Source of the DNA: Serinus canaria
Taxonomy: Eukaryota; Chordata; Aves; Passeriformes; Fringillidae
DNA: 64,000 bases
Reading direction: 5' to 3'
Assembly: GCF_022539315.1 (NCBI RefSeq)
Contig: NC_066342.1
Location: forward strand, 17,501,346-17,565,345
The translations under genes and the position numbers were made by a program. The notes under the pieces were generated by a model. The model had not been told where the DNA came from. It saw nothing but the letters and a program-made list of their open reading frames with translations, and ran no database searches. Shown piece by piece: positions 1-12,102 of this stretch; position 1 is the stretch's first letter; each line of letters opens with the position of its first letter.

Positions 1-9
1 GTCGTCCTG

Positions 10-636
10 GTTTAGGGCAAATTTGGGAGAAAACCTCCAAAAGGGCCCCCCCCCCAGAAAGCCAACCCATGCATCCCTTCCCCCCACCTGGTTTGGGAAA
101 AAATTTCCGCATAGAGAAGTGGAAAAAACCTGTTTATTTAACAGGCCAAGCACTCCCCAACACACAAAATGAACAATACCAGATGACAAAACTCATTCAC
201 TGCTCTGGAAAGATGACAAATTCAGAAAGTCTCTCTGGTGGGTGGTCGCTCTGTTCTCAGTCCCGCCGGCACTGGGAAAGGCTGCAGAGTAGGCCTCGGC
301 AGGCTACGAAGTGCAAGCTCTTGGTGTTTCCCCGGGTCCCTGTCTGGAGCAGGTTCAAATGGTTCCAAGAAAAGGGAAAGTAAAACAGTCCGGGGAAAAC
401 TCAGACTACCTCATCTAGCTAAACTAAGTAAAAAGTAAATGGAGTGCTGTGTTCTGCCCCATCCGTGCCCAGACAACAACAGTGTTCCAGCAGACTGTGG
501 AGGAGTGTCTAGTTCTTGATAACAAAACTCTGTGCTTCTTCTCCCCACCTTCACTCTCAGCCAGTCTTGAAGGCACAGAATATAATATCCAGCATAAACA
601 GAACACACGACTGGGGATACAAGCATCATAACATCA
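10..636 (-). mobile_element. Solo LTR, family LTR-N, copy 1
   Basis: The block reappears in the same orientation at 51335-51968 with high similarity over its whole length. On the minus strand it starts TGATGTTATG and carries an AATAAA polyadenylation signal near 131-137. The flanks are TCCTG (5-9) and CCCTG (637-641), a 5-bp target duplication with one mismatch. No internal retroviral sequence adjoins it, so it is a solo LTR. Open reading frames across it have no recognisable protein. Confidence 0.75.
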
Positions 637-2165
637 CCCTGGGACAACAGTATATATACACACATACGCATATACAGGTATATGTACACAAAGCTCATAT
701 ATTTTAGGAAAGGAGATTCTGAAAAGCATCAGCCCTCCTGACAGCTCCAAAATAAATTGCTGCCAGGAAGCCAGCAGTGATGGTGTACTGACCCAGGTGT
801 TTCCTCTATGCGGTGTATATATGTTTAAATGCAGTGGTCATCCACTTGCTTGTTTTCTCCAGCCTGTTCCTTCTCCAGATCTCTCTATACAGTCCAGTTT
901 TAGTAGTTCTGGTTAAATGACCTTTAATGTTTGGATGTTGGGAAATAGCAGGATGAGACCCTCAGTTAAAAGTCTAATTGAATAAGTCAATTTGTCAGTA
1001 TCATATAATTTTTCACTTTCCAGAGCCCAAGTCCTCAATGAATCTGAGTGTCCCGGGCTAGGCAAGTTTCTGAGGATGCTCAGTATGTTTTTGCTGAAGT
1101 CTCCTCTGCCTTCAGAGGGAAGGGTGGAGACATCTCATGTGCTTTGGTAGTGTTACCCTTTTCAGTGCTCAGCAAAAAGCTTATTGGGCTTCTTGCTCAT
1201 GCATCATGTGAGGAAAAGCTTTGCTCATCCTGAAAAACATGGGATGATCTGCCTTATTGTTTCTTTTGGGTGAGCTAGCTGGCACTAAATACACAAATCA
1301 GTGGAAGGAGTGGAGAAGTGCTGCTAACTTTGCCAGGAAGACTGCTGCTACTTCCTGCTCAGTCTCTTCCATGTTTGATATGTCTGGACTTTAGGTCACA
1401 GGAAGACAACATCAATTTCAGCTTCTACAGACCCCAGAAATTCTGCAAAATACAGTGATTTTCCCTGAGGAATAATTGGAAATGAGAAATCAAGCAATAT
1501 TTGGTGCATGGAAGTGATTTTCTTCTCTAGGGTTTAACTTTCAGTCAACAACTCTTAAATAAACCAGATCCTCCTGGTCTGGTTATCATCTGATCATGTC
1601 CTAACACAAAGTCGTCATCTTATCCTGTACTAACACCAGGTTGAGTCCATTGACTCCAGTGAATCTCTAAGATGGAAAACCAAGCGGAAATGCTGGATTT
1701 GGTGTTTTGTTCGTGCCTCTGGGCAGACTCATGAAATGATGTATTATTTTGGAGACATGCTTACCTAGGCATGTATAGTCATATGTGCATGTGGGAACTA
1801 GGAGCTGGGTAGTTCTATGTAAGGATTTATCTTGTTTGGCATTGACAAGTTAAATACTTGCAGACAGCTGGTTTAATCCTGACATATCATTAACTGGATT
1901 TGAATGTAATTGTGCAATGACAATAGTGATTTTGTTGGCCTTTATCCCTTGTTTCAAATGGCTCTGTGGAGCAGTGTGGGAGCATAAGGGAAAATATTTG
2001 AGTGAGCCTTTGGAAGAAAAATCCACCTTCTATGGGGCTGTCCCACACTGTGGTTATCTTTGTGTCATATCCCAAAGAAGAGGCTTTTCCGGTTGGAGAT
2101 ATATAAACTTCTGTTCTCTGTTTAAGAACTCAGGGATTGATTACAGCATCTGTACATGGACAGAG
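637..2165. other. Intergenic, no recognised feature
   Basis: AT-rich sequence without a long open reading frame, a repeat match inside the window or a recognisable RNA gene. I see nothing to annotate here. Confidence 0.5.
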
Positions 2166-2290
2166 GGGCCAATCTGAGCATCCTCCAATGCCACTGGGGT
2201 GGTCAGAGCACCCTCCAAGCACCACTGGGGTGGTCCTAGCATCCTCCAGTGTGACTGGGCCAATCCAAGCATCCTTCAAGATGACTCAGA
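2166..2290. repeat. Degenerate minisatellite, about 30-bp unit, four copies
   Basis: The motif AGCATCCTCCAA followed by a CACTGGGG-type ending recurs four times with spacing of about 29-33 bp and substitutions between copies. It lies alone in otherwise unremarkable DNA. Confidence 0.7.
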
Positions 2291-2742
2291 TGAAAATGTT
2301 TTGTTGCTGAATGTGCTTTAGCAGCTATAGGAGGGTTAAGAATATCATGTTTGAGAGATATAGTGAATCTTACTTGCAGGCTGCTTTGGAAATTTGTGTT
2401 CCTTTAATGATAAGGTATAATAGGACATGAATCTAGAACTAATTTGTAGTGTACATCCAGATCTGTATGTGTATCTCTACAGAGAGATACAGTGACACCT
2501 CTAACATGTTAAGCAGAATATTCTGGATATATGGGTGTTAATATATATACATGAGTTTTGCTGCTGAAATCTATCAATATAATTTTAACAAAATATTCCA
2601 AGGAAAGCCTATAACTATTTGGCAATAAAAGGTGAAAAATAAACAAAACCCGCAACAACTACCCCTAAAATCCTCTTCTTTTGTTTGGAAATTGAAGAAT
2701 GGGTTCATCTACTCCTTGGATACACTCTTGCACAATGGCACA

Positions 2743-2756
2743 CTGCCATCTTGTGG
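2743..2756 (-). promoter_or_regulatory. CTCF-like core motif
   Basis: The minus strand reads CCACAAGATGGCAG, 13 of 14 positions of the vertebrate CTCF core CCASYAGRKGGCRS. It lies outside any LTR I can define. Sequence match only; occupancy is unknown. Confidence 0.4.
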
Positions 2757-3711
2757 ACATGCACAGGCAGGCAACTCTGTTTCTGCTTTAGCAGTGGGCA
2801 AACTCCTTCACCACAACTGGTATTTTGAAGCTTTCTCCTGCCCCATCTTTTCAAAGCTCATCTGAGGTGCTTGTTCTTACTGTTAAATAGGCTTTGTTTT
2901 GAAAGCTTCATGGCTAGGAGCTCATGAGGTCATTGCTTTGGCTCAGCTTGTTAGCTGTAACCTTTTCATCTCTCCTTACTCATAAGTCTGTAGCTGGATT
3001 TGGGCAGCAATTCACCTAAGTCCTGACAAAAATCAACTATGGAAGAAAATAATCTTTTGAAGATAAGTATTCCCCATACATAAGATCTTTTTATTGCACC
3101 CCAGGGAGGATCAGTTATCTGCTGCATTTGAGACGTGCAGCTCAGATGCAGAGCAGGTCTTCATCACCTTCTCCATTTTCATCTCATCTGGTTTGTTGGA
3201 GGAGACCATGTAACCATCTTGGCATCAAGAAGACATCACAGGGAGGGCTGAGTCAGTAAATTTTTCTTTTGCTCCCTTTGGCAAATGCTTGGAAAGACTT
3301 TCATGCTTGGATGTTTCACAGCCAAATGTCCCGGTCTTAGATACAGTCTTCAGGCTGCAAGCCCTTGGCAAAGTCTACACTTACCAGAGAAAACAACCCA
3401 GGGGGCCATGTCCTACAAAATACTCTTTTACCTCCCTGTGAAGCTACTGTAGCTCACAAAGGATAAAGGAGGCTGCATGTCATGGGGACATGCTGTAAAT
3501 GCTGCTAGAAAATGAGCAGAGAGTTTTGGGACATGTATAAAGTGGTTTGTAGACTGGCATCTTGCATTTTTTGGCTTTCAGTTTGTTTGACTCTTTCCTC
3601 CAGGGTGGGCTTGCCCTCCTCTGAACAGTGTGGTTGTGCCTTGCTGGCCAGCTGCTCCTTGTCTTGTGTTACACGGCGTTTTTCAAATGCCGGGCTTTAC
3701 TGGTGCTATGG
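2757..3711. other. Intergenic, no recognised feature
   Basis: No repeat shared within the window and no supported gene. Open frames from about 3512 rightwards overlap the start of LTR-A and are not credible proteins. Confidence 0.45.
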
Positions 3712-5205
3712 TGTGGTGGTTTTGCATGGGAGGCAAAGCTTCCGACATGCTTCTGTGAAAAACAGGTTAAAGACAAGAGAAACCCAGGAACTTTCTCTTT
3801 CTTTTCCAGTCGGCAAACAGGTAATGGGCTGGGTGGCCCCTGCTGCGGGGCTGGGCCCCTTTCTCCATGGCACCCAACAGCTCCCCACCAGCTCCCCATC
3901 GGCTGCCGGGCAGGGGAGGGGAGGCTGCACAGCTGAGGCCAGGCTGGGCCATGGCTGTGATTTCTAACATCTTACTGCTACTCAGCTCTGCCCTACCGCC
4001 AGCCCGGGCCGAGCCGGGTCTGCTGGGCCCTAAAAACAGGCCTGGACTGAGCTGGCTTGGCCAGGATTCTACTACCATTGAGATTCGCCTGCAACTACCC
4101 GGCAGGGGAGAGGAGAAGCCATGCCATCAACACACACACACACACACACACACCCCCACCCCCCCGCCCCCTTCCCCCTTTCCTGATGCAGCTCTGGCCA
4201 CAAGCTAGTGAGCTCAGCTGGGGTCAGGTGACCATCTGCAGGCTCCGGGCAAGTTATTAACATTTTGGTGCTTCAATCCTCCCTCCAGTGAGAGAAAGGA
4301 ACAAAATGTAGGCAGTGTAGAGGAACAACATGAAGACATCGGGTCAATAAAGAAGAAGCCAAGTCCCAGATGGGAGGGATAAAGAGATGCCTTGATCTTG
4401 GGGTTGAAATCCTATTGTAAAGCTATGGAGAAAGATGTAATTGATATATCAGACTCTGTTTCCCTGTAACACATGAAAGCATGGGTACATGAAGAGTTCA
4501 AACTGATGTCAAGCAAAGGCCTCCATACCAAAGAAAGCAGATGTTAAAGTAGCTGTGATCCTATGAGAAGTTTGAACAGAGAAGGAGAGAAGAGTGATAA
4601 AGATCCTGTGCCCCCAGAAAGAAGATTATTTTGGAGATAGATAATGAGAACCTTTGCCTTTGAACAGTTCATCTTTAAAACAATACCCCATAAGTTAACA
4701 TGACCCATAAACACATCTGTAGGAAAAGCTTGTGGAAAATGGGAGAGATTTCACAATGGCAGATTTCCCCGGGCAGCTGCTATTCGTGAAGAGAACCATG
4801 AGACAACTTTTTTTTTGTGGAGGAGTCTTCATAACATTAACAAGAGGAACTTCTCTCCCTAAGTGAACTGACGAAAGACTATTTTAGAGGTGGTAAACTG
4901 ATTGAAATTTTAGGGGTTTTTTTCTTTACATTATCAGTGGGAAATAAAAGGTTGTAGGGGGAGGAGAAGTTTTCTGAAGGTTTTGTTCTGATTCTTATTA
5001 CTCTTTCTTTTAGTTACTGTTAATAAATTTTTCTTTATACCCTTTTAAAGTTTTGAGCCTGCTTTGCCTTTCTCCTAATCCTACCTCACAGAAAATTAAT
5101 AAGTAAATTCTAGTGAGTGCACTGGTGATTAGCCAGTGCTAAACCCACTATACTCATTGGTGCGTTGGCTGAGAAATCTTGAATTAGAGAACCAAAACCA
5201 CTACA
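3712..5205 (+). mobile_element. Solo LTR, family LTR-A, copy 1 (complete, 1494 bp)
   Basis: Starts TGTGGTGGTTTT and ends AAAACCACTACA, so the ends form an imperfect inverted repeat with TG...CA. It is flanked by a perfect 5-bp duplication TATGG (3707-3711 and 5206-5210). The left third is GC-rich, then comes a (CA)n tract. Near the 3' end there is a TTAATAAA polyadenylation signal in a TTAATAAATTTTTCTTTATA context, followed by GAGCCTGCTTTGCC. The same layout recurs at 15435-17946 and 21932-39957. This is the reference copy for the family; no internal genes adjoin it. Confidence 0.9.
4130..4153. repeat. (CA)n microsatellite
   Basis: About twelve CA units inside LTR-A copy 1, followed by a C-rich run. 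Confidence 0.95.
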
Positions 5206-5964
5206 TATGGGATAAACTTGGAAGACAGCACTGAGATAATTTGGTTTGGCATCTTAATTGCCTTGCAGCTCATGTCCTTCTGTTTCCTTACTGATTTTTG
5301 ACCCTTTTTGTCATATACTTGGAGTTATGATAAACTGCTTGTTTCTCTTCAGGCTACACTTGTCATCCAGCTTCCTTGTTGGATGAAAAACAAGGGAGCA
5401 GCTCCTCAGGAGAACGGCAGACTCTTTAACTGTTCATGTTCCTCTTAGCACCTCTGTATTCTTGACTTTGTCCAAACAGGCTTAGAAGTGCAGAGATTCC
5501 TGACCGTGCTGGGGTCTCACCTGAATTTAGGCACTTACCAGGCATTGGAACACCTCCTCATTGACAAGTATTTTCAAGTCAGACATTACAGTTCGGCATG
5601 GAGATCATGTGAGTAAAGGCAGGACATCTGTGTGGGCTGGTCACTCAAATTTCTTGTCCTAGGAGAGGCATGGACACATTGGGACATTATTTGTTGCATC
5701 TCAGTGCAGAGATCTAGAGAAGTGTGAAAAACATAGTTCACTTTCCTGGTAAAATTTAAAAGTTTATTAAAGAACAATAGGAGATAAAGACAGTAAAGCA
5801 GAGATTATGGCTGGATGTGTCTTGGCACTCAGCTAAGAGCGCACTGTTACCTTTAGGGATAGCCCTTAAATACCTTTTCCATTATGTTAGCCTGTTGCAT
5901 ATTCATAGACCCTTATGCATATTCATATTTTTACTAAACTAGTTTACATATTCCAGAAACTATT
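5206..5964. other. Intergenic, with an LTR-like fragment on the minus strand at its right end
   Basis: Positions 5206-5710 show nothing recognisable. From about 5720 to 5960 the minus strand has an AATAAA signal near 5765 and AT-rich promoter-like sequence with repeated GCATATTCAT. This looks like a piece of an avian LTR, but I found no closely matching second copy in the window to fix its ends. Confidence 0.35.
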
Positions 5965-6997
5965 TTGCATGGTGTTTTGCAGAGAAAATCAAAATCTCCA
6001 CAACTTTGTAAAAGTCTCCCGGAGGGAGAGAGAGAGAGCGAGAAAGCAGCATGTGCCTGTGATAGCGCAGCCAGCGTGAAGGAGAAGGGGCGGGGGTGCC
6101 CAGCAGGGCAGCCAGCTGTGGGAGTTCATGAACCAAACTGGCAGAGCCTGGGACTTTTAACCCTTCTTGGAATGATGGAAACCTTGCAAATGCTGATTCC
6201 TCCTGAAGTTGATGAGATTGAGAGTTGAGAAGAATCCTAGGTGGGAGGAGATGATGGAGTGGCCTTTGGCTGGACTTTTCTTGGATAGCCATGGACAGAA
6301 CTCTTGTGTTCCTGCGACACAGAGACTGCATTCTAGGAGGAGGCAATGGCTCAGAGCCAGGAGAGTGCGGTGATGTGAAAGTGTGTGAACAGAGACGACG
6401 GGTGAGGAGGGTGGTGGTGGTACCCTCTGTCTTCGAAGAAGAGGAAGATGATCTCTGTTCAAGAGACCACTCAGCCACAGGGGGTGAAATTTGGGGGGGA
6501 CAGGTGTCCTGAAAGGAGAGGGACTGTGCTCTTTTTGGAACTGGACAAAGCATCCTTAAAGGGAAAAACCCGAGAAGCAGCTCTGATCCATGTGCAGTGG
6601 TGAGAGCACTGGACATGGAAGGAAGAGGTCACGATGGCAAAATGTTCTCCAGGCGGTGCCACACGTGACATGGAAACACGAGAAGTTTTGACTGTTTCCT
6701 GGGGAAGTCTGTGGTGCAAGAGGGACTCCTCTCTTCTCGAGGAATTGAGAATTGATTATCTAAAGGGAGGTAACGGAATTAGGAATTTGGTGGGGGGAGG
6801 AGGAAGAAATTTGGAAGGTTTTCATCCCGTGTTCTGTGTGTTTTTCCTTGTAGTTTTAGGTTAATAAAGTTCTTTTTTCTTTCAATCTTAAATTGGAGCC
6901 TGCTCTGCTCTGTCTCTGATCACATCTCACAGTAGATACCAGGTAAAGAGGCATTCTCATGGGGGCACTGGCATTGCGCCAGGCTCAAATGATGACA
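5965..6997 (+). mobile_element. LTR-A family, 5'-truncated copy 2
   Basis: Aligns in reverse complement with 12443-13943 from the purine-rich GGAGGGAGAGAGAG stretch to the end, including GTTAATAAAGTTC, GAGCCTGCTCTGC and a terminal CACTGGCATTG. The left end does not reach the TGTGGTGG start, so about 450 bp are missing. A 218-codon open frame antisense to it (5960-6616) has no recognisable domain. Confidence 0.75.
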
Positions 6998-6999
6998 GT

Positions 7000-7704
7000 T
7001 GTAAAGCCGGTATGTTTATTGCAGCGCTGGATGCATTCGGGGATTACTCCCCTTAAAAGTCATGCGTACCTCTGGGATCTCCAGGTCCCCTTTTTATCTT
7101 TCTCCCCAATACATATGCATACAATTTCACAATAGGTTCATACATATTCATTTTACAGACTTTTTAGCACTAGTTCTTTTGTTATCAGAAAGAATTCCTA
7201 GGCCAGTTGACCTGTCTCCCCCCCTTATCTCTGCCCTTCAGTGAAGCAATTTTTCTGAGTTCAGACTAAACAGCTAAGATTCCAAGGCTTAACTAAAAGA
7301 TGTACATTTAACCTAAATCAAAATGGATTTCTACCCTGGAACCTGGAAAATTTCTACTTTGTCTCATTGGCCCTTCCTTGGGTCTGCCTTTTTAGAGCAT
7401 GCGTGTTTCTTGTCTGTGGTTTTGGCTCCTTCTCTTTATCACTTCCAGTCTGGGCCTTGGTCCATACTTTCTTCAGACAGCAGATGCTGATAGTTGGCAT
7501 ATCAATAGCAGGGTCCTCATTACATGTTCACTGAATGTTATCCCGACCGAACAGACAGTTCACTCATAAATATATCAGCTACCACTACTATGTCTAAGAT
7601 TTTTGTTAATAGCATAAATAAAAGCAAAGTTATTTTAACATTATACATGTAGCATTCATCTTAATATTTGCAAAAAGCCAACAATATAATGTGTATTTCT
7701 AACA
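7000..7704 (-). mobile_element. LTR, family LTR-F
   Basis: Minus-strand ends are TGTTAGAAAT and GGCTTTACA, with an AATAAACATACC polyadenylation region about 20 bp before the 3' end and TGCATATGTATTG upstream of it. A related arrangement occurs on the minus strand around 20790-20930. I found no target duplication, so it could be one LTR of a decayed provirus rather than a solo LTR. Confidence 0.65.
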
Positions 7705-8257
7705 GAAGGCTGAATGATTCCCATCTGGGTATACCCATGTCCTTTCCCTGTCAGCTCTGCAGGAGCCCAGAGGGACCCACTCACACATGGACTTGGTCAG
7801 ATATGGTAGGTTCTTTAAGAGTGATGAAGTCAACCCAGGTATCCAGGGGAAGAAGGGTGGATCATGGGAAAGCATCACCTCTGCCGTCGCTCTGAATGGG
7901 GGAAGGGGAAAATCAGTGTCCAGCAGTGGTGTCAGGGCTTGCTTCTGGACCCTACATATCACTGATCTTTCCAGGGTAGTAGTGGCCAGGGGACATGTCT
8001 CTTTGTAGCTCAGGAACAGCTCTTTGATGGAGTGGTGTTATTTACTATCACCATACAGAATCCTCATTCTCTCCACACCCTCTCTTGCCCACTCTTTCTG
8101 CACTTCAGGGTTGGGCAGTTGTCATTTTAACCAGCTTGGTCCGCAGCCCAGATCCTTCTTCTTTCGGTCTTGCCCATAACAACATGGCCCTCTCTCAGTA
8201 GTCTGTTCTGCACCCATTAAGCTGGGATGGGCTCATCTCTATGTCTTGCGTCCCCTC
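7705..8257 (-). other. Possible decayed retroviral internal sequence
   Basis: On the minus strand near 7780-7850 a short stretch reads as a plausible protein (WVDFITLKEPTISDQ) before a stop, and a second frame stays open from 7962 to 7699. Lying between LTR-F and LTR-G, it may be retroviral coding sequence, but I cannot name the protein. Confidence 0.25.
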
Positions 8258-8716
8258 TGTCCAGGTTTAGGAATGGTATTCCCCAATTTAGTACTCCCAC
8301 TAAAAAGAAAACCATGAGCCACTCCCCTCCCCCCTCCAGTGAAAGACACAAAAAGCAGAGATCATGGGTTAAGATAAGAACAATCAATTGGAAACAGCAA
8401 TGTATTAAGAAAACAAACAGTAACAGCAGCAATATTAATAACAAAAGTGTACAAAAGCAAGAGTGATTTACATGCAAAATGCTCACCAAAGACCCCAGGT
8501 GATAATGAACAATGGCAGACTAGTTTCCCCCTCTAGCAATGCTTTTCTTGATCCTAAGCCATGTTCCTCTTCTCAAGGGAGAGTTCCTTACTTCATCCCT
8601 GGTAATAACTTGAAATTTTATAGACTAACAACCTAGACACACCCACATGGCTTTAGGGTCTGCCTCGTCACAGCTAGTGTGAAAAAATTAACTCTGTCCT
8701 GGCCAAAACTGGGACG
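8258..8716 (-). mobile_element. LTR, family LTR-G, copy 1
   Basis: Aligns with the pieces of LTR-G copy 2 (9973-15193). Its minus-strand start, CCCAGTTTTGGCCAGGAC, is directly preceded by a purine-rich stretch (8717-8736, AAAGAAAAAGGGGTGGG), as expected of a polypurine tract before a 3' LTR. Its 3' end reads CCTAAACCTGGACA. Net length is 459 bp. Confidence 0.7.
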
Positions 8717-9305
8717 CTACCCACCCCTTTTTCTTTACCATCTACATCAAGCCCAGATCCTACACCTGTAGAGATAGAAATGTATATATTTATACACATA
8801 CAAGCATGGGTGTCATTTCCATAATCAACAGCCATCCCTCCAAGATGTCTGTTGAGTTCATTTAGTCCAAGACTGTGGGTTTTATCTGTCCTAGATGTCT
8901 TCCAGGGCAGGGGGACTGGTGTGCTGTCAGATGGTTTCAAGCTGCATACGGAGCTCACAACTGCTGTATCTGGAGCAGTCCATTTTCATTGTCCATGGTA
9001 GATATGGCATATAGTGGTAGTGTCATTCAGCAAACAATATTGTACAATTCAACATTACGGACTGTTCTCACCCAAAAATCAAATCCCCCTGAGGTACACT
9101 GTGGTAATCCGTGGTTTTCCTGGGCCTTATATGAGTCCAATCCGGCTAGCTTAAGACTCTAGCCCGCACGGACCCGCATAGACGAAAGTAAAAGACTCCA
9201 CGTGGGTGCAAGTATCTTGTTTATTGGCTTGGTGCAGACACAGGTGATGGGGTCACCCAGGTAGAAAAAGAGGGCGTGGATCTCTCACACAGGAGGTTTT
9301 ATACC
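8717..9305 (-). other. Retroelement internal or LTR fragments up to the gap
   Basis: A polypurine tract adjoins LTR-G copy 1. Near 9170-9305 the minus strand shows GGTATAAAACC and then GCCAATAAACAAG about 50 bp later, a TATA box and polyadenylation pair typical of an LTR. The rest (8740-9160) has no readable protein. Confidence 0.35.
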
Positions 9306-9805
9306 NNNNNNNNNNNNNNNNNNNNNNNNNNNNNNNNNNNNNNNNNNNNNNNNNNNNNNNNNNNNNNNNNNNNNNNNNNNNNNNNNNNNNNNNNNNNNNN
9401 NNNNNNNNNNNNNNNNNNNNNNNNNNNNNNNNNNNNNNNNNNNNNNNNNNNNNNNNNNNNNNNNNNNNNNNNNNNNNNNNNNNNNNNNNNNNNNNNNNNN
9501 NNNNNNNNNNNNNNNNNNNNNNNNNNNNNNNNNNNNNNNNNNNNNNNNNNNNNNNNNNNNNNNNNNNNNNNNNNNNNNNNNNNNNNNNNNNNNNNNNNNN
9601 NNNNNNNNNNNNNNNNNNNNNNNNNNNNNNNNNNNNNNNNNNNNNNNNNNNNNNNNNNNNNNNNNNNNNNNNNNNNNNNNNNNNNNNNNNNNNNNNNNNN
9701 NNNNNNNNNNNNNNNNNNNNNNNNNNNNNNNNNNNNNNNNNNNNNNNNNNNNNNNNNNNNNNNNNNNNNNNNNNNNNNNNNNNNNNNNNNNNNNNNNNNN
9801 NNNNN
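9306..9805. other. Assembly gap, 500 N
   Basis: Exactly 500 undetermined bases, a standard placeholder length, so the true size is unknown. Reading frames through it are artefacts. Confidence 1.
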
Positions 9806-9963
9806 ATCACGCAGGACATTAACGAAGCAATACTGATCCCTTTGCCTGCTCTGAAAAAGAGCACTGTGAGGAGCACATAAGGGAATATATACAAGGTTAG
9901 ATGCCACAACCACATGAATAGACCAAGCAACCTTTTAGCCAGTGGCTCTGTACCTAATATCAA
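9806..9963 (-). pseudogene. Partial hydrophobic open frame cut by the gap
   Basis: An ATG-led minus-strand frame from 9963 runs about 52 codons into the gap. Residues 14-37 form a strongly hydrophobic stretch (GLFMWLWHLTLYIFPYV...), like a signal peptide or membrane segment such as a retroviral envelope leader. It lies next to the 3' end of LTR-G copy 2 on the same strand. There is too little sequence to assign a family. Confidence 0.25.
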
Positions 9964-10341
9964 AATTGCATATGTAGTGGTTTAGAACAAGCAGGGAATT
10001 AAGCCCTGTCTTGGTTTGAAAGACAGGTGTCAGCAGAGGGAGGTGGGAACCTCCCTTGAAATGGAGAATATGACCCACTTCTCTCCAAATTATTATAACT
10101 TTGAAATTAAGGGGCTTTCAAGCAAAGATATGGGAAAAGGAATAACAGTTCTTTACTAGTATGTATATGGATAACAAGGCAAACAAACAACAATGGCAGC
10201 AACAACAAACAAAACCAGAAAACCAGTAACAGTCTTCTCTTGGCTGCAGGCACTTTCCCCTTTGGAATAGTTATGGTCACAGCCGGCAGGGGTGCTGGTG
10301 GCTCCCTGGCTGGGCAGGGCAGGTGCAATGATTCTTCCACA

Positions 10342-10355
10342 GCTGCAGGGGGCGA
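10342..10355 (+). promoter_or_regulatory. CTCF-like motif carried by LTR-H, copy 1
   Basis: GCTGCAGGGGGCGA matches 11 of 14 positions of CCASYAGRKGGCRS. The same place in LTR-H copy 2 (45007-45020) matches 12 of 14, so the family appears to carry this box. Confidence 0.3.
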
Positions 10356-10527
10356 TGTGGCACAAGTTTGGCCATCTCTCTCACACGGTAATGGTGGATG
10401 CAGCTGGCAGAAGGGATGGAAAAGTGGCTTCCTTTACAAACCCCCAGCAGCAGACAATCCTTGTGCCCCTCCAGATGGCAAAAAGAGCTGTAGCAGGAAC
10501 CTCAGAAGCAGCAAGCTGAACGGCAGG

Positions 10528-11151
10528 TGTGAAAATTGCATATTATATGGCTCTACACAGATATTTACTATATGTATTATGTTGTATTGATTAGTAGTGC
10601 TGTATTAGCATTTTAATAGTATGGTACATGTAGTTTTGTAGTTAAAAGGTAACTTTTGTAGTTAAAATAGGAACTATGTATGTGGGATATTTTTTTAAAG
10701 AAAGGAATGAGGTACTCACACCAGATAGCAGCCACAGGACACCTTAATCTTTCAGAGAAAAAGAATTTACTGGTCTCTTATCAGAAGAAACTATCTTTTT
10801 CCCGCCTTGCTCAGCCATGAAGACACGGTTAGAATTAAGAGGGAGAAGTTGACACTCAGACAGACTCCTTTGTCTGAATGGAATTTATGCATCATGTATG
10901 AGATGTATGAATATTCAACAGGCTATTGCTTTTAAGGGTTAATCCTCTGTTTACATGTGTCCCTTTTCAGGCTTATTTTGCCCAGAAAAGGGTACCCAAA
11001 CTGTCCGTAACTCTTTGGTTTTGTTGTCTCATATTGTCCTAATCCAAATTGTCCAAATTATTATTACTCTAATTATATTACTATTTTTATAACCATTTTA
11101 TTACTATTAAACTTTTAAAATTTTAAAAACAAGTGATTGGCGTTTTTCACA
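10528..11151 (+). mobile_element. Solo LTR, family LTR-I, copy 1 (624 bp)
   Basis: Ends TGTGAAAA...TTTTTCACA form an inverted repeat. It has a perfect 5-bp duplication GCAGG (10523-10527 and 11152-11156). Copy 2 at 45193-45816 is on the opposite strand and is also 624 bp. It includes a TTATTATTACTATT-rich 3' part and ATTAAACTTTTAAAATTTT before the end. Confidence 0.92.
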
Positions 11152-11496
11152 GCAGGGATGAGCAAAATACCGGAGTCGTAGATGAGATGCATCAGAAACT
11201 CCACAGCTGTAGCTGGAACCGCAGGACATCCCGGCAGGCAGGAGGCGTAGGGTTACGGTGTAGCAAAAATGCAAAGCAATGGCAAAGAAACAGCGGGGGC
11301 TGGGCAGCAGCAGCCCAGCTCCCAAACACAGCTGGAAGAGGTTCCCTTGGAGGGGAAAAGGGCTCGGGGTCCCAGCATTTTCCCTGAGGCACCTTAGCAG
11401 ATCGTGAAAGTTCTTTTTTTAGTGAGGTGTAGGGTATTAACAAGGTCCCAGTTCAGCGGCTGCTCTCATGAGCAAAGGCTTACCCATGGCAGTGAA

Positions 11497-12102
11497 GCAA
11501 TATGCGGAATAAATAGACTCCACAACCTGATGTAGTTATGAAGTGGGTATGTATTGTCAGTGCCCAGCACAAGTGAGATAGCTCTCAAGAAAACTTGTGC
11601 CCCGAGCTCTGGTCTAAGCCACATCTTCATTCACTAAGATGTTCCATATGCATTACATTACACAATCTCTTCATGCATATTCAACCCCTAGCCACACCTG
11701 TCCTCACCTCACATGGTAATTAGATCCATGCCCTTCTGAGCATGCGTTGTTCATGGTGCTGGTTGCACAGGGGGTCTTTGGTGGTCTCTGAGACTGAAGG
11801 CTGTGGTCTTCATCATGGTTAAACTTTTGAACTTTTCTTCTTTGAGCGTGCACTTTGGTCCCTTGGTGCTTATCTGAATATGTCTGTCAATTTTGATCAG
11901 CTTGGAGACAGAGGAGCCCCTTTATCTGGGTTTCTGCATTCCTTGGTCTTCTGGTATTGTTCTTTATCGCAGGAAGCTTCAGAAATTTGCATTTTCCTAT
12001 GCCCTTTGTACCATGGCAGAGGTTTCTTAAGTAAAAGGTTAAAATTTAACACATAATTCTACAAGCTTAAATTTCAATGCTTAATTCATATTGCTAACTT
12101 AA
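11497..12102 (-). mobile_element. LTR, family LTR-J, inside LTR-H
   Basis: Interrupts the alignment of LTR-H copy 1 with copy 2. Both sides carry GTGAA (11492-11496 and 12103-12107), consistent with a 5-bp duplication. The minus strand has a TCTATTTATTCCGC-type 3' region. The termini are not clean TG...CA, so the ends may be off by a few bases. Confidence 0.6.

Noticed and set aside
5960..6616. 218-codon open frame on the minus strand
   Set aside because: It is antisense to LTR-A, has no domain and is Ser/Pro-rich in the manner of low-complexity sequence.
9253..9963. Long frames spanning the N gaps (also 59283-59970)
   Set aside because: Undetermined bases cannot contain stops, so these frames are artefacts; only the flanking parts were considered.
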